The notes beneath the pieces were generated by a model that saw only the letters and a program-made list of their open reading frames with translations, was not told the DNA's origin and ran no database searches. The translations under genes were made by a program, and so were the position numbers. From an uncultured Parabacteroides sp. (GTDB lineage: Bacteria; Bacteroidota; Bacteroidia; Bacteroidales; Tannerellaceae): a DNA stretch of 64,000 bases. Every line of letters starts with the position of its first letter. Positions within the stretch are counted from its first letter, which is position 1. Positions 25,882-36,817 of the stretch are shown piece after piece. The DNA is taken from contig CASFJQ010000006.1 of assembly GCA_949295065.1 (NCBI GenBank), forward strand, positions 20,543 through 84,542, read 5' to 3'.

Positions 25882-26151
25882 ATGAATATTAAACCATTAG
25901 CAGACCGTGTATTGGTTAAACCGGCTGCCGCAGAAGAAAAGACTTTAGGCGGAATCATCATTCCGGATTCAGCAAAAGAAAAACCATTAAAAGGCGAAGT
26001 TGTTGCTGTAGGTAACGGAACAAAAGATGAAGAAATGGTTGTTAAAGTAGGTGACAATGTTTTGTATGGCAAATATGCAGGTACAGAAATCGAATTCGAA
26101 GGTGAAAAGTACCTGATGATGCGTCAGTCTGACATTTTCGCTATTATCTAA
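25882..26151 (+). CDS. groES: Co-chaperonin GroES
   Basis: 89 residues, slightly short but complete. [43 protein letters not shown] contains the mobile loop ([18 protein letters not shown]), and [34 protein letters not shown] completes the barrel. It caps GroEL during folding. It lies first in a groES-groEL operon with a 105-bp repeat-filled spacer before groEL. Confidence 0.98.
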   Translation: MNIKPLADRVLVKPAAAEEKTLGGIIIPDSAKEKPLKGEVVAVGNGTKDEEMVVKVGDNVLYGKYAGTEIEFEGEKYLMMRQSDIFAII

Positions 26152-26159
26152 AAAAGGAA

Positions 26160-27894
<1,735 letters not shown>

Positions 27895-27935
27895 TTCCGA
27901 AATGAAAATTAGGTATTAGACTACAGATAATAAAT

Positions 27936-27974
27936 AACGGTTGCTTTCGATTTCCGGAGGCGACCGTTTTTTTT
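27936..27974 (+). terminator. Terminator of groESL
   Basis: AACGGTTGC pairs with GCGACCGTT (one G-T pair) and is followed by eight T residues. Confidence 0.85.
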
Positions 27975-28020
27975 CGTTTAATAACATTAGTGTTGTTTCT
28001 ACTATAAAAATGTAGATAAA

Positions 28021-28051
28021 TTTGTAAACAATAAAATAATGTATAACTTTG
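28021..28051 (+). promoter_or_regulatory. Promoter of the ECF sigma cassette
   Basis: TTTG at 28021-28024, 19-bp spacer, TAACTTTG at 28044-28051, 53 nt before the ATG. A housekeeping promoter, so the cassette is not solely dependent on its own sigma factor. Confidence 0.7.
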
Positions 28052-28104
28052 CATAGCTTACTTGATACATCCTTTTTCTTATTTTCACCTCATAAAAAGA
28101 TAAT

Positions 28105-28659
28105 ATGCTAACGGAATATTCAGAAGAAGACATAGTGGCTCGTCTCCATAATCCGTCGGAGCAGCGCAAAGCGTTTGCCGAGGTTGTTTCGCATTATGGA
28201 GAGAAACTGTATTGGCAAATCCGAAAGATGGTTTTGGCCCATGATGATGCAAATGATTTGTTGCAGAATACATTTATGAAAGCCTGGACAAATCTTTCTT
28301 ATTTCAGAGGTGAAGCTAAATTATCTACTTGGCTTTATCGCATAGCAATAAATGAATGTATTACTTTTCTGAACAGACAACGCACATTGAATAATATCTC
28401 CATAGATGATACAGATGTTTATTTGCTTGAGCGCTTGAAGGGAGATGAATATTTTGATGGAGATGATATACAACTTAAATTACAGGAAGCAATCCTTCGC
28501 TTGCCGGAAAAACAGAGATTAGTCTTTCAGTTGAAATATTATGAAGATATGAAATATGATGATATGTCGGAGATACTTGGAACTTCAGTCGGTGCGCTTA
28601 AGGCATCATATCATCATGCTGTAAAAAAAATAGAGGAGTTTTTAACATCGGATATTTAA
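28105..28659 (+). CDS. ECF-type RNA polymerase sigma factor
   Basis: 184 residues. Region 2 is visible as AFAEVVSHYGEKLYWQIRKMVLAHDDANDLLQNTFMKAWTNL with its DDANDLLQNTF core, and STWLYRIAINECITFLNRQ as the 2.3-2.4 DNA-binding helix. Region 4 is LQEAILRLPEKQRLVFQLKYYEDMKYDDMSEIL followed by the recognition helix SVGALKASYHHAVKKIEEFL. There is no region 3, the defining ECF layout. It heads a three-gene cassette with a single-pass membrane protein and a CpxP-like periplasmic protein, which suggests control by envelope state. Confidence 0.94.
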   Translation: MLTEYSEEDIVARLHNPSEQRKAFAEVVSHYGEKLYWQIRKMVLAHDDANDLLQNTFMKAWTNLSYFRGEAKLSTWLYRIAINECITFLNRQRTLNNISIDDTDVYLLERLKGDEYFDGDDIQLKLQEAILRLPEKQRLVFQLKYYEDMKYDDMSEILGTSVGALKASYHHAVKKIEEFLTSDI

Positions 28660-28694
28660 ACCTATTGATACAATGTTTGTCTAAGCAATAAAAC

Positions 28695-29093
28695 ATGATA
28701 GCTATGAAGACAAAACAGAATAAATTAGAACAATTGAAGGATAAAGAACCTTTCAAAGTTCCTGAAGGCTATTTTGATAATTTGACGAGTAATATCATGC
28801 AGAATTTGCCTGAGAAGGAGATGGAGGAAACAGAGGCAGTTTCTGTTACCATGTGGGATCGCTTGCGTCCTTTGTTGTATTTGGCTGCCGTTTTTGTTGG
28901 ACTAGGCTTCTTTTTCAAAACTGTTATGCCAAAGGATTATGATGAAAAATCCGAACAACTGATGGTCGAGCAGATGGAAGAAGATGTCTTGAACGAGGAA
29001 GATTCTATTTCGGATATTGATAGAGAATATATGGAATTTCAGGAAGAACAATATTTGAAGAATTTGATATCTGAAAGTATTCTCGGACAATAA
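28695..29093 (+). CDS. Single-pass membrane protein downstream of the ECF sigma factor, possible anti-sigma factor
   Basis: 132 residues (or 129 from the next ATG at 28704). The N-terminal 60 residues are cytoplasmic-looking, with the Bacteroidetes motif PFKVPEGYFDNLTSNIMQNLPEKE. One membrane helix follows, PLLYLAAVFVGLGFFFKTVM, then a very acidic tail rich in Glu and Asp. Gene position and topology match anti-sigma factors, but no zinc-binding ZAS motif is visible. The PEGYF motif is common in small proteins downstream of ECF genes in this phylum. Function inferred from context only. Confidence 0.8.
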   Translation: MIAMKTKQNKLEQLKDKEPFKVPEGYFDNLTSNIMQNLPEKEMEETEAVSVTMWDRLRPLLYLAAVFVGLGFFFKTVMPKDYDEKSEQLMVEQMEEDVLNEEDSISDIDREYMEFQEEQYLKNLISESILGQ

Positions 29094-29140
29094 ACAATGA
29101 TTTATATCAAAATCAATAAAAAAAGTTTATAAAAAATTGT

Positions 29141-29590
29141 ATGAATAAAATATTTATTTCTATATTTGCGGCGTTGTCAATGTTGTTTGCTATTTCTGTG
29201 AGCGCACAGGATAAAAAACAACAGTCTCACATTGATAAAGAAACATTCCAGGCTAAGAAAAATGCTTTTATCACAGCAGAATTAAAGCTGACACCAGATG
29301 AAGCTGCAGCTTTCATTCCTCTCACAGAAGAATTGGAAAGAAAGAAATTTGAGAATAGCCGTGAATGTAAGAAACTTTATAAGAGTGTGCGACACAAAGA
29401 AAAAGTTTCTGATGAAGATTACAACAAGGTGATTCAAGTGTGCTTGGATGTTAAACTGAAAGAAGCACAGTTGGAAAAAGAATATTACGAAAAATTCGGT
29501 AAAATTCTTTCCCCTGAAAAGTTATATAAATATCGTTCAGCGGAGTTTAAATTTGCCCGTAGTTTCTTTTCATCTGGAAATAAAAAATAA
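29141..29590 (+). CDS. Periplasmic Spy/CpxP-like (LTxxQ-type) protein
   Basis: 149 residues with a signal peptide (MNKIFISIFAALSMLFAISVSAQ). The mature part is all-helical and basic. FQAKKNAFITAELKLTPDEAAAFIPLTEEL resembles the LTxxQ repeat region, followed by RKKFENSRECKKLYKSVR and a long second helix. Spy/CpxP relatives bind misfolded proteins or sense periplasmic stress and often feed back to envelope stress sigma factors or kinases. As the third gene after an ECF factor and a membrane protein it is a natural sensor or effector of the cassette. Confidence 0.82.
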   Translation: MNKIFISIFAALSMLFAISVSAQDKKQQSHIDKETFQAKKNAFITAELKLTPDEAAAFIPLTEELERKKFENSRECKKLYKSVRHKEKVSDEDYNKVIQVCLDVKLKEAQLEKEYYEKFGKILSPEKLYKYRSAEFKFARSFFSSGNKK

Positions 29591-29669
29591 GTTCATAATT
29601 ATGCTATAAAATATATTATCATTATTTGTGTTTTTTGTTTAGATTTAGTTTTGGCGTTTAAGTTAAGGG

Positions 29670-29704
29670 AGGGGTAGCGACGGGATGTCGGTTCCCCTTT
29701 TGTT
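29670..29704 (+). terminator. Terminator of the ECF cassette
   Basis: AGGGG, then CGAC with GTCG inside, then CCCCT, followed by TTTTG and TTTTT. It touches the stop codon of the convergent mazG gene. Confidence 0.75.
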
Positions 29705-29705
29705 T

Positions 29706-30491
29706 TTATAGCCCTTTCTCTTTGGCTTCGTTCCAAAGTTTATCCATTTCTTGAAGAGACATTTCTTTCAGAGATTTTCCTTGTTTGATAGTGTGTTCTT
29801 CAATATAGTTGAATCTGCGGATGAATTTCTGGTTCGTTCTTTCCAAAGCATTGTCAGGATTTATCTTGTATAAACGGGCAGCATTGATTATGCTGAAGAA
29901 GAAATCACCGAATTCTGCTTCCATTTTGTCGGAATCCATATTGTTGATTTCAGCTTTAAGCTCGTTTAATTCTTCATTGACTTTGTCCCACACGTCTTCT
30001 TTCTTTTCCCAGTCGAAACCTACGTTGCGGGCTTTGTCCTGTATTCTGTGAGCTTTCACCAAAGATGGCAAGTGTTTTGCCACACCTTCGAGAACGGTTT
30101 TGTTTCCGCCCTTTTCTTTTAGCTTAAGTTCTTCCCAGTTCTGTTCTACCTTTCCTGCTGTTTTAGCTTCAACGTCGCCGAAAACGTGCGGATGGCGATA
30201 TATCAGTTTCTGGCAAAGACTGTCGCAAACATCTTTAATGTCAAAGGCATTTTTCTCTTCTCCAATCTTAGCATAGAAGACAATATGCAGCAATAAGTCG
30301 CCAAGTTCTTTCTTTATGTTTGTGTTGTCTTCATTCATAAGAGCTTCGCAGAGCTCGAAAGTTTCTTCGATGGTGTTTGTTCTCAGACTTTCGTTTGTCT
30401 GCTCGCGGTCCCATGGACATTTAACTCGCAATTCGTCCAATACATCAAGTAATTGCCCGAAGGCTTCCATTTTTTCCTGTCTTGTACTCAT
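29706..30491 (-). CDS. mazG: Nucleoside triphosphate pyrophosphohydrolase MazG
   Basis: 261 residues, full length. Two MazG domains are visible. The first has LDELRVKCPWDREQTNESLRTNTIEETFELCEAL, with the EExxE-type metal site near EETFELCEAL, and KKELGDLLLHIVFYAKI. The second is VNEELNELKAEIN followed by EFGDFFFSIINAARL. It hydrolyses (d)NTPs to NMP and pyrophosphate, cleansing the pool and tuning ppGpp-related stress. It is on the opposite strand to the ECF cassette, which converges on it. Confidence 0.95.
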   Translation of the reverse strand: MSTRQEKMEAFGQLLDVLDELRVKCPWDREQTNESLRTNTIEETFELCEALMNEDNTNIKKELGDLLLHIVFYAKIGEEKNAFDIKDVCDSLCQKLIYRHPHVFGDVEAKTAGKVEQNWEELKLKEKGGNKTVLEGVAKHLPSLVKAHRIQDKARNVGFDWEKKEDVWDKVNEELNELKAEINNMDSDKMEAEFGDFFFSIINAARLYKINPDNALERTNQKFIRRFNYIEEHTIKQGKSLKEMSLQEMDKLWNEAKEKGL

Positions 30492-30511
30492 GATAATATT
30501 ATGTATAGGTT

Positions 30512-30559
30512 AAAGGCACGAATTAGTAAACTCAGTTGTTTATTCTAATTCGTGCCTTT
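30512..30559. terminator. Hairpin between dsbD-like and mazG genes
   Basis: AAAGGCACGAATTAG and CTAATTCGTGCCTTT form a perfect 15-bp stem with T tracts on both strands. It probably ends the dsbD-like transcript and may also lie in the mazG leader. GTCAACTCG-type repeat remnants occupy 30573-30604. Confidence 0.7.
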
Positions 30560-30610
30560 TTATTATATTAAAATCTCGTCAACTCGTTCCCTCGTCAACT
30601 TGTTTACTTA

Positions 30611-32674
30611 TTATTTGCTTTTGAACTGCTTCAATCCGCCTTGCAGGAATTGGATATATTTATCAACATCCTCATCGAAAGCATATGAAGGAGCAAGCGG
30701 TTTGCCTTCAGAATCCAACAGAACATAGAAAGGCTGAGCATTAGCTCCGAACTTGCTTCTTTGCAGATAGCTCCACTTGTCACCGATAGTTCTCAGTTTA
30801 CGTGTCTTGCCGTTTTCTTCGATTGTGATAGGCTCAGGAAGTTTTGTCTTGTCGTCCACCATCAAAGTGATAAGAACATAATCTTTTTCAAGAATGTCTT
30901 TTACTTTCGGATCTGTCCAGACTGAAGCTTCCATTTTACGGCAGTTTACGCAACCATAACCTGAGAAGTCGATAATTACCGGCTTATTCTGTTTCTTCGC
31001 ATATTCCATACCGCTTTCGTAGTCGTCGAATGCAGCGTGAACTTCATCATCATACAAGTTGAAATCCTGAGTGTACAAAGGTGGAGCAAATGCACTTATC
31101 GCTTTCAACGGTGCGCCCCACAAACCAGGAATCATATATATTGCAAATGCAAAAGAAATAATAGACATGAACAATCGTGGAACAGAAACATACTTCAGCT
31201 CACTGTCATGGCTGAATTTGATTTTGCCCAACAAATACATTCCAAGCATTGCAAATATTACAATCCAAAGCACGATGAATACTTCGCGGTCCAACAATCT
31301 CCATCCGTAAGCCAAATCCGCAACAGAAAGGAACTTCAAAGCCAAAGCCAATTCAAGGAAACCAAGAACAACTTTAACTGAGTTCAACCATCCACCTGAT
31401 TTAGGCATACTCTGAAGCATATTAGGGAAGATTGCAAACAAGCTGAAAGGAATAGACAATGCCAATGCAAAACCAAACATTCCTATTGCCGGACCAATCT
31501 TACTTCCCATTGATGCCGCCTGCACAAGCAATGTTCCGATAATCGGACCAGTACAAGAGAATGAAACCAACACCAAAGTGAACGACATGAAGAATATACT
31601 GATAATACCAGTTGTAGAATCAGCCTTACTGTCGAGTTTGTTTGTCCATGAGGACGGCAACACTAGTTCGAATGCTCCGAAGAACGAAACAGCGAAAAGT
31701 ACAAGCAAAGCAAAGAATATAATATTGAATATTGCATTTGTTGACAAGTCATTCAATGCACTAGCACCGAATATACCAGTGATAAGCAATCCCAATACAA
31801 GATAAATAACAATGATAGACATACCGTATGTCAAAGCATCACGTATAGCTTTTGAACGGTCTTTAGTTCTCTTAAGGAAGAAACTTACAGTCATAGGAAT
31901 CATCGGCCACACACAAGGTGTAAGCAATGCAACCAAACCACCAAGGAATCCGGCGAAGAAGATGAACAGCCAGCTTGTATCCGTTGCTGAAACTGTAGTA
32001 TCACCAAATGCTTTAAGCTCTTCGATTACCGGAGTCCACAATTCTTTGGCAGATGTAATTTCAGTAGATGTAGTTACTTCCGGTTTGTTCTCTTCCTGAT
32101 TTGTAGGAGATACAACGCTGGCTACGTTGTTTTCTTCTGTTTCCGGCTCAACTGCTGGAGTTTCTTCCGAAGGAGTTTTTCCAGAGTTGGAAATAGCAGC
32201 CAAAGTCTTTTCTACATTTATATTACTCTTGTCGAATGAGAAACTTTCCTGTTCCGGAGGAAGACAATTCTCGTCGTTACAAGCCATGAACTCAACTGCA
32301 CCTTCAAGTTTGAATTTCTTAGGGTCTGTGATTTTGATGGTCTGTGAGAATTTCACTTCCTTGGCAAACCATCTCAAATCCATTGCGAACTGTTCGTCAT
32401 ATACAGTAGTCGCTTCTTTTGAAGCTGTAGGCTTTCCTACAAGTTCAGCTCCTTTTATATCTTCAAAGATAAATGATGTTGAAACTGGTCCGCCTTCAGG
32501 CAAATTCATGTCATACAAGTGCCATCCATTGTCGATTTCAGCACTGAATACGATAGTTTTCTCTGCTGTTTCCGAGTCAGTCAATGAGAACTTCCATTTT
32601 ATTGGAGTCAGAATCTGAGCCTGAACAGTCAGAGCTAGAATCGTAAAAGTCAATAAGCAAAAGAGTTTCTTCAT
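30611..32674 (-). CDS. DsbD-family thiol:disulfide interchange protein
   Basis: 687 residues: signal peptide (MKKLFCLLTFTILALTVQAQ), an N-terminal Ig-like DsbD domain (about 25-160, with CNDENCLPPE), a low-complexity Glu/Thr linker, eight membrane helices, and a C-terminal thioredoxin-like domain. Conserved cysteines are seen in the first helix (LTPCVWPMIPMTVSFFLKR) and the fourth (FSCTGPIIGTLL), and the C-terminal CVNC in DFSGYGCVNCRKMEASVW. It moves reducing power from cytoplasmic thioredoxin to periplasmic thiol proteins. It follows the rluA-like gene by 24 bp and is probably co-transcribed. Confidence 0.94.
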   Translation of the reverse strand: MKKLFCLLTFTILALTVQAQILTPIKWKFSLTDSETAEKTIVFSAEIDNGWHLYDMNLPEGGPVSTSFIFEDIKGAELVGKPTASKEATTVYDEQFAMDLRWFAKEVKFSQTIKITDPKKFKLEGAVEFMACNDENCLPPEQESFSFDKSNINVEKTLAAISNSGKTPSEETPAVEPETEENNVASVVSPTNQEENKPEVTTSTEITSAKELWTPVIEELKAFGDTTVSATDTSWLFIFFAGFLGGLVALLTPCVWPMIPMTVSFFLKRTKDRSKAIRDALTYGMSIIVIYLVLGLLITGIFGASALNDLSTNAIFNIIFFALLVLFAVSFFGAFELVLPSSWTNKLDSKADSTTGIISIFFMSFTLVLVSFSCTGPIIGTLLVQAASMGSKIGPAIGMFGFALALSIPFSLFAIFPNMLQSMPKSGGWLNSVKVVLGFLELALALKFLSVADLAYGWRLLDREVFIVLWIVIFAMLGMYLLGKIKFSHDSELKYVSVPRLFMSIISFAFAIYMIPGLWGAPLKAISAFAPPLYTQDFNLYDDEVHAAFDDYESGMEYAKKQNKPVIIDFSGYGCVNCRKMEASVWTDPKVKDILEKDYVLITLMVDDKTKLPEPITIEENGKTRKLRTIGDKWSYLQRSKFGANAQPFYVLLDSEGKPLAPSYAFDEDVDKYIQFLQGGLKQFKSK

Positions 32675-32698
32675 TTTAATTATACGTTAGAATAGTTT

Positions 32699-33610
32699 TT
32701 ATTTTGCAAGTGATTTGAAAGAATCCGGAATTCTTGTGTCGAAACACATTTCTTCTCCTGTTTCCGGATGGATAAAATAAAGCTTCTGAGCATGAAGCAT
32801 CAGTCTGCCAGCCGGACTAGTTTCGGCATTATATTTGAAATCTCCGGCAATCGGATGACCGATATATTCCATCTGAGCTCTAATCTGATTCTTTCGTCCT
32901 GTTTCCAGATTAAGTTCCAAAAGAGAATAGCTACCATTGCTGCGCAGCACTTTATATCTTGTTATGGATTCTTTTCCTCCTTCATTCACAACATACACTC
33001 TTGCCTTGTCGTTTTCTTTCAGCTGAGTGTTTATCAATCCTGAGTCTTTTTCCGGACGACCTTCAACCACTGCAACGTAAGTGCGTTCCGTAATTACATC
33101 ATTCCAGTTACTTTGCATCTTTTCCTGCACAGCACGAGTTTTGGCAAACATCATCAGTCCGGAAGTATCACGGTCCAGACGGTGCAAGACAAACAACTTG
33201 TTTCTCGGGTCGGATTTCTTCAGATAATCGCTGAGGATGTGGAATGCTGTACGTTCATTTTCCCTTTGAGTGGATACCGACAGCAAACCTTCTTTCTTGT
33301 TGACAACAATAAGAAACTCGTCTTCCCACACAATGTTGAGCAACGGATTGTTGAACGCAACCTTTCCGCGGTTATAGCTAATCATAACCTCGTCGCCCGG
33401 CTCAAGCGGAGCATCAAACTGCGTAGTTACGTTTCCGTTCACCAAAATCTGTCCGTGTGCCAAAAGAGCTTTCACAGAACTTTTACTCTGTTCTTTAAGC
33501 AACTCAAACAGGAAAGCCAGCAATGTGTTGCTTTCTGATATGGTTACTTTGCGGCCCCTCGGTGTATTGTCCTTTCTGTAAGGTTGTTTTTTGTTAAAAC
33601 CTTGTTTCAT
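32699..33610 (-). CDS. RluA-family 23S/tRNA pseudouridine synthase
   Basis: 303 residues. An N-terminal S4-like RNA-binding domain (LLAFLFELLKEQSKSSVKALLAHGQILVNGNVTTQFDAPLEPGDEV, key part VKALLAHGQILVNG) precedes the catalytic domain. The active-site motif is KLFVLHRLDRDTSGLMMFAKT, with the nucleophilic Asp in HRLDRDTSG. RPETGRKNQIRAQM-like LETGRKNQIRAQMEYIGHPIAGD completes it. The precise RNA target cannot be told. Start at 33610 is favoured because the promoter lies inside the longer frame. Confidence 0.92.
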   Translation of the reverse strand: MKQGFNKKQPYRKDNTPRGRKVTISESNTLLAFLFELLKEQSKSSVKALLAHGQILVNGNVTTQFDAPLEPGDEVMISYNRGKVAFNNPLLNIVWEDEFLIVVNKKEGLLSVSTQRENERTAFHILSDYLKKSDPRNKLFVLHRLDRDTSGLMMFAKTRAVQEKMQSNWNDVITERTYVAVVEGRPEKDSGLINTQLKENDKARVYVVNEGGKESITRYKVLRSNGSYSLLELNLETGRKNQIRAQMEYIGHPIAGDFKYNAETSPAGRLMLHAQKLYFIHPETGEEMCFDTRIPDSFKSLAK

Positions 33611-33633
33611 TTTTCTGTTTAAATTATGATTTG

Positions 33634-33641
33634 CAAAGATA
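33634..33641 (-). promoter_or_regulatory. -7 box of the rluA-like/dsbD-like operon
   Basis: Minus-strand TATCTTTG, 23 nt before the ATG at 33610. Confidence 0.55.
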
Positions 33642-33690
33642 CTGCCATTTGACAAATCGTGCAAAGCAGAAGCTTTTAACAGCATTTATT

Positions 33691-36477
33691 TTACGATATT
33701 TTTTCTTTTAAGAAGTGTCCGGTGTATGAAGCCTCACATTTTGCCACTTCTTCCGGTGTTCCGCAGCATACGATATTGCCTCCTTCTTTACCACCTTCAG
33801 GACCGAGGTCGATAATATAGTCGGCACATTTTATCACATCCATATTATGCTCGATGATAACAACCGTATGTCCTTTTTCGATAAGAGCATTGAACGCTTT
33901 CAGCAGCGTCTTTATGTCGTGGAAATGAAGTCCCGTTGTCGGTTCGTCAAATACGAACAGAGTCGGCTGCTGTTTTTCCTGTCCGAGATAATAAGCCAGC
34001 TTGACACGCTGGTTTTCTCCGCCGGAAAGGATTGAAGAAGATTGTCCAAGTTTTATATATCCAAGACCGACATCCTGCAGAGGTTTCAGCTTCTTCACAA
34101 TCTTCTTTTCTTGCGAACCATTGCTTTCGCCAAAGAATTCTATGGCCTGGTTCACAGTCATCTCCAGAACATCATAAATGTTGGCTCCTTTATATTCCAC
34201 CTCAAGCAGGTCTTTTCTGAATCTTTTTCCGTGGCATTCCTCACATTCCAGAGTGATATTTGCCATAAATTGCATTTCCACTGTAATCTTTCCTTCGCCT
34301 TTACATTCTTCGCATCGTCCGCCTTCCTTGTTGAACGAGAAGAAAGCAGGAGTAAATCCCAATTGCTTTGCCAAAGGCTGCTCGCCGAATAGTTTTCTTA
34401 TCTCATCATAAGCACCGACATAAGTGACAGGATTTGAGCGGGAACTCTTTCCGATGCTGTTCTGGTTTACAAATTCCACATCTTTTATCAGATGAATATC
34501 TCCCGAAATTTCCGAACAGCTCACAGTCAGACGGTTCACGTTGTCGAGTTTCTGGCGGACACCTTCATAGAATATATCTCTTACGAGCGTACTTTTCCCA
34601 GAACCGCTCACACCTGTAACTACAGTCATAATGTTGAGCGGGAAGCGGACGTTTACATTTTTGAGATTATTCTTCCAGGCATTCTTTATTTCGATATAAT
34701 TATTCCACGGGCGATGATATGGCGGCAATTCAATCTTGTCTTCTCCGGTGAGATATTTCACAGTGAAGCTGTCGCTTTTCTTAGGCAATTTGTTTATATC
34801 TCCCTGGAAAACAACCTCACCACCAAGGCGGCCGGCTTTCGGTCCGATGTCGATAATATAGTCTGCCGCACGGATTATTTCCTCGTCGTGCTCAACAACC
34901 ACAACAGTGTTGCCAAGCTCTTTAAGTTGTCTCAGAACTTTTATGAGCAAATCCGTGTCGCGTGAGTGCAAGCCAATGCTAGGCTCGTCCAGTATATACA
35001 ATGAACCTACAAGGCTGCTGCCTAGCGAAGTAGCAAGACTTATACGCTGGCTTTCACCGCCGGATAAAGTTGCAGACAGGCGGTCCAGAGTGAGATAACT
35101 CAAACCAACGTCAACAAGAAATTGAAGTCGGTTATTAATTTCCATAAGCAGACGCTTACCGATTGCCGCGTCAGTTTCGCTAAGCTGAAGATTGTCGAAG
35201 AAAACTTTCAGTTCCGAAACCGGCATTTCCACCAGGTCGGCAATAGTTTTTCCTCCAACTTTCACGTATAGAGCCTCTTTCTTCAGCCTTTTCCCTTTAC
35301 ATTCCGGGCAAGTAGCCTTTCCTCTGTATCGTGCAAGCATCACTCTGTATTGCACTTTATAGAGATTTTCCTCCACATGTTTGAAGAAATCATCAATAGA
35401 ATATATACCCGGAGCGCCGTGCCACAGCAAATCCTTTTCTTTCTCGGTCAGCTCGTTGTACGGACGATGAATAGGGAAGTCGTATTTCTGGCTAGCCGCG
35501 ATAAATTCCTTGAGCCATTCGCCCATCACTTCTCCTTTCCAGCAAACCACAGCACCCTGATAAACCGAAAGACTTTGGTCCGGAATCACAAGCTGTTCGT
35601 CAATTCCAAGGATTTTGCCATATCCTTCGCATTTAGGGCAGGCACCGAGCGGATTGTTGAAATTGAACATCATTTCCGTCGGTTCCTCAAATTTGATTCC
35701 GTCGGCCTCGAATTTCATCGAAAACTCTTTGCATACGGTTTCTTCCGGAAGATATAATCTTACACGGCAAGTGTTGCAGCCTTCGAAGAATGCAGTCTCC
35801 ACAGAATCGGCAAGGCGGCTCAGCAAAGTCTTGTCGTCCGAAATCACAAGTCGGTCTATCATCAGCTCTATATCCTTTTTGAGCAATTCTTCGTCGGCAA
35901 TAACTTCCGGAATCCTGTATGTTTTGTCGTCAATATACAGTCTGGTATATCCTTTTTTCTGAAGTATTTCCAATTCCTCCTTGCGTGAATGCCCGTTGTT
36001 GCAGATTACCGGGGCAAACACAGCGAAGCGTGTGCCCGAAGGATATTCCATCACGGCATTGACAACGTCTTTAGTCTGATGTTTCTTTACCTCGTCGCCC
36101 GAAATCGGAGAATAAGTCTTACCGATTCTGGCAAACAACAGTCTGAGATATTCATATATTTCAGTGGAAGTTCCCACAGTTGAGCGCGGATTTCGTGCCG
36201 TAACCTTCTGTTCGATGGCAATTGCAGGCGGGATGCCTTTTATATAGTCGCATTCCGGTTTGCTCATTCTTCCCAGGAATTGGCGGGCATAAGCTGAAAG
36301 ACTTTCGACGTAGCGTCTCTGCCCTTCGGCATAAAGCGTGTCGAATGCAAGTGAAGATTTTCCGCTGCCGGACAATCCTGTTATCACAACCAGCTTGTCG
36401 CGCGGGATTTCAACGTCTATATTCTTAAGATTGTTTACTCTCGCTCCTTTTATGAAAATGGAATTATTCTCAGACAT
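33691..36477 (-). CDS. uvrA: Excinuclease ABC subunit A
   Basis: 928 residues. It has the two ABC ATPase halves of UvrA: Walker [31 protein letters not shown] and later [16 protein letters not shown]. Signature motifs are [17 protein letters not shown] and [15 protein letters not shown]. Zinc fingers show [17 protein letters not shown] and CEECKGEGK with CEECHGKR. It recognises bulky DNA lesions in nucleotide excision repair together with UvrB and UvrC. The ATG at 36477 is chosen because a TAGTTTTG promoter lies 30 nt upstream, inside a longer frame. Confidence 0.98.
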   Translation of the reverse strand: MSENNSIFIKGARVNNLKNIDVEIPRDKLVVITGLSGSGKSSLAFDTLYAEGQRRYVESLSAYARQFLGRMSKPECDYIKGIPPAIAIEQKVTARNPRSTVGTSTEIYEYLRLLFARIGKTYSPISGDEVKKHQTKDVVNAVMEYPSGTRFAVFAPVICNNGHSRKEELEILQKKGYTRLYIDDKTYRIPEVIADEELLKKDIELMIDRLVISDDKTLLSRLADSVETAFFEGCNTCRVRLYLPEETVCKEFSMKFEADGIKFEEPTEMMFNFNNPLGACPKCEGYGKILGIDEQLVIPDQSLSVYQGAVVCWKGEVMGEWLKEFIAASQKYDFPIHRPYNELTEKEKDLLWHGAPGIYSIDDFFKHVEENLYKVQYRVMLARYRGKATCPECKGKRLKKEALYVKVGGKTIADLVEMPVSELKVFFDNLQLSETDAAIGKRLLMEINNRLQFLVDVGLSYLTLDRLSATLSGGESQRISLATSLGSSLVGSLYILDEPSIGLHSRDTDLLIKVLRQLKELGNTVVVVEHDEEIIRAADYIIDIGPKAGRLGGEVVFQGDINKLPKKSDSFTVKYLTGEDKIELPPYHRPWNNYIEIKNAWKNNLKNVNVRFPLNIMTVVTGVSGSGKSTLVRDIFYEGVRQKLDNVNRLTVSCSEISGDIHLIKDVEFVNQNSIGKSSRSNPVTYVGAYDEIRKLFGEQPLAKQLGFTPAFFSFNKEGGRCEECKGEGKITVEMQFMANITLECEECHGKRFRKDLLEVEYKGANIYDVLEMTVNQAIEFFGESNGSQEKKIVKKLKPLQDVGLGYIKLGQSSSILSGGENQRVKLAYYLGQEKQQPTLFVFDEPTTGLHFHDIKTLLKAFNALIEKGHTVVIIEHNMDVIKCADYIIDLGPEGGKEGGNIVCCGTPEEVAKCEASYTGHFLKEKIS

Positions 36478-36506
36478 AATATTTGTGACCTTTATACTTA
36501 TGTATG

Positions 36507-36514
36507 CAAAACTA
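36507..36514 (-). promoter_or_regulatory. -7 box of uvrA
   Basis: Minus-strand TAGTTTTG fully matches TAnnTTTG, 29 nt upstream of the ATG. Confidence 0.55.
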
Positions 36515-36630
36515 CATAAAAACATGAACCCTGGCAAATCTTTTGTTTTTTGAGCAGAATAGGCTAATTTTGCCAAATTTCCGGAACCAGTGGTTGGATA
36601 TTCCGATATTTGATTGTCATAGGTTCGGAT

Positions 36631-36753
36631 GGAAAAACTTTTTCATGCGGATGAAAATTTATTTTCTCTTAGATGAAAAACTTTTTTCTTCCCGATGAAA
36701 AAAGTTTTTCACGGCGGAGAATTACGTTGAAAATGTAATAGATTGAAATTTAG
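36631..36753 (+). repeat. Dispersed hairpin-rich repeat, copy B
   Basis: GGAAAAACTTTTTCATGC, GATGAAAATTTATTTTC and ATGAAAAACTTTTTTC occur as in copy A, with one or two changes. An extra GATGAAAAAAGTTTTTCAC block is inserted, and the end is GAAAATGTAATAG, A, TTGAAATTTAG. The 5' half is nearly identical to copy A at 25492-25600. Confidence 0.8.
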
Positions 36754-36817
36754 ATATTAAAGGAAACAGGTCTTTGGCTATATAGAAAGGCATTTTTCCT
36801 TGAAAACCAAGTTTGAG

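Larger units (their letters stand above)
36478..36817 (+). other. 340-bp divergent region between uvrA and the GHL10 gene
   Basis: It holds the uvrA promoter on the minus strand, a copy of the dispersed hairpin-rich repeat, and a weak GGTCTTTG before the GHL10 gene. No open frame of interest. Confidence 0.55.
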
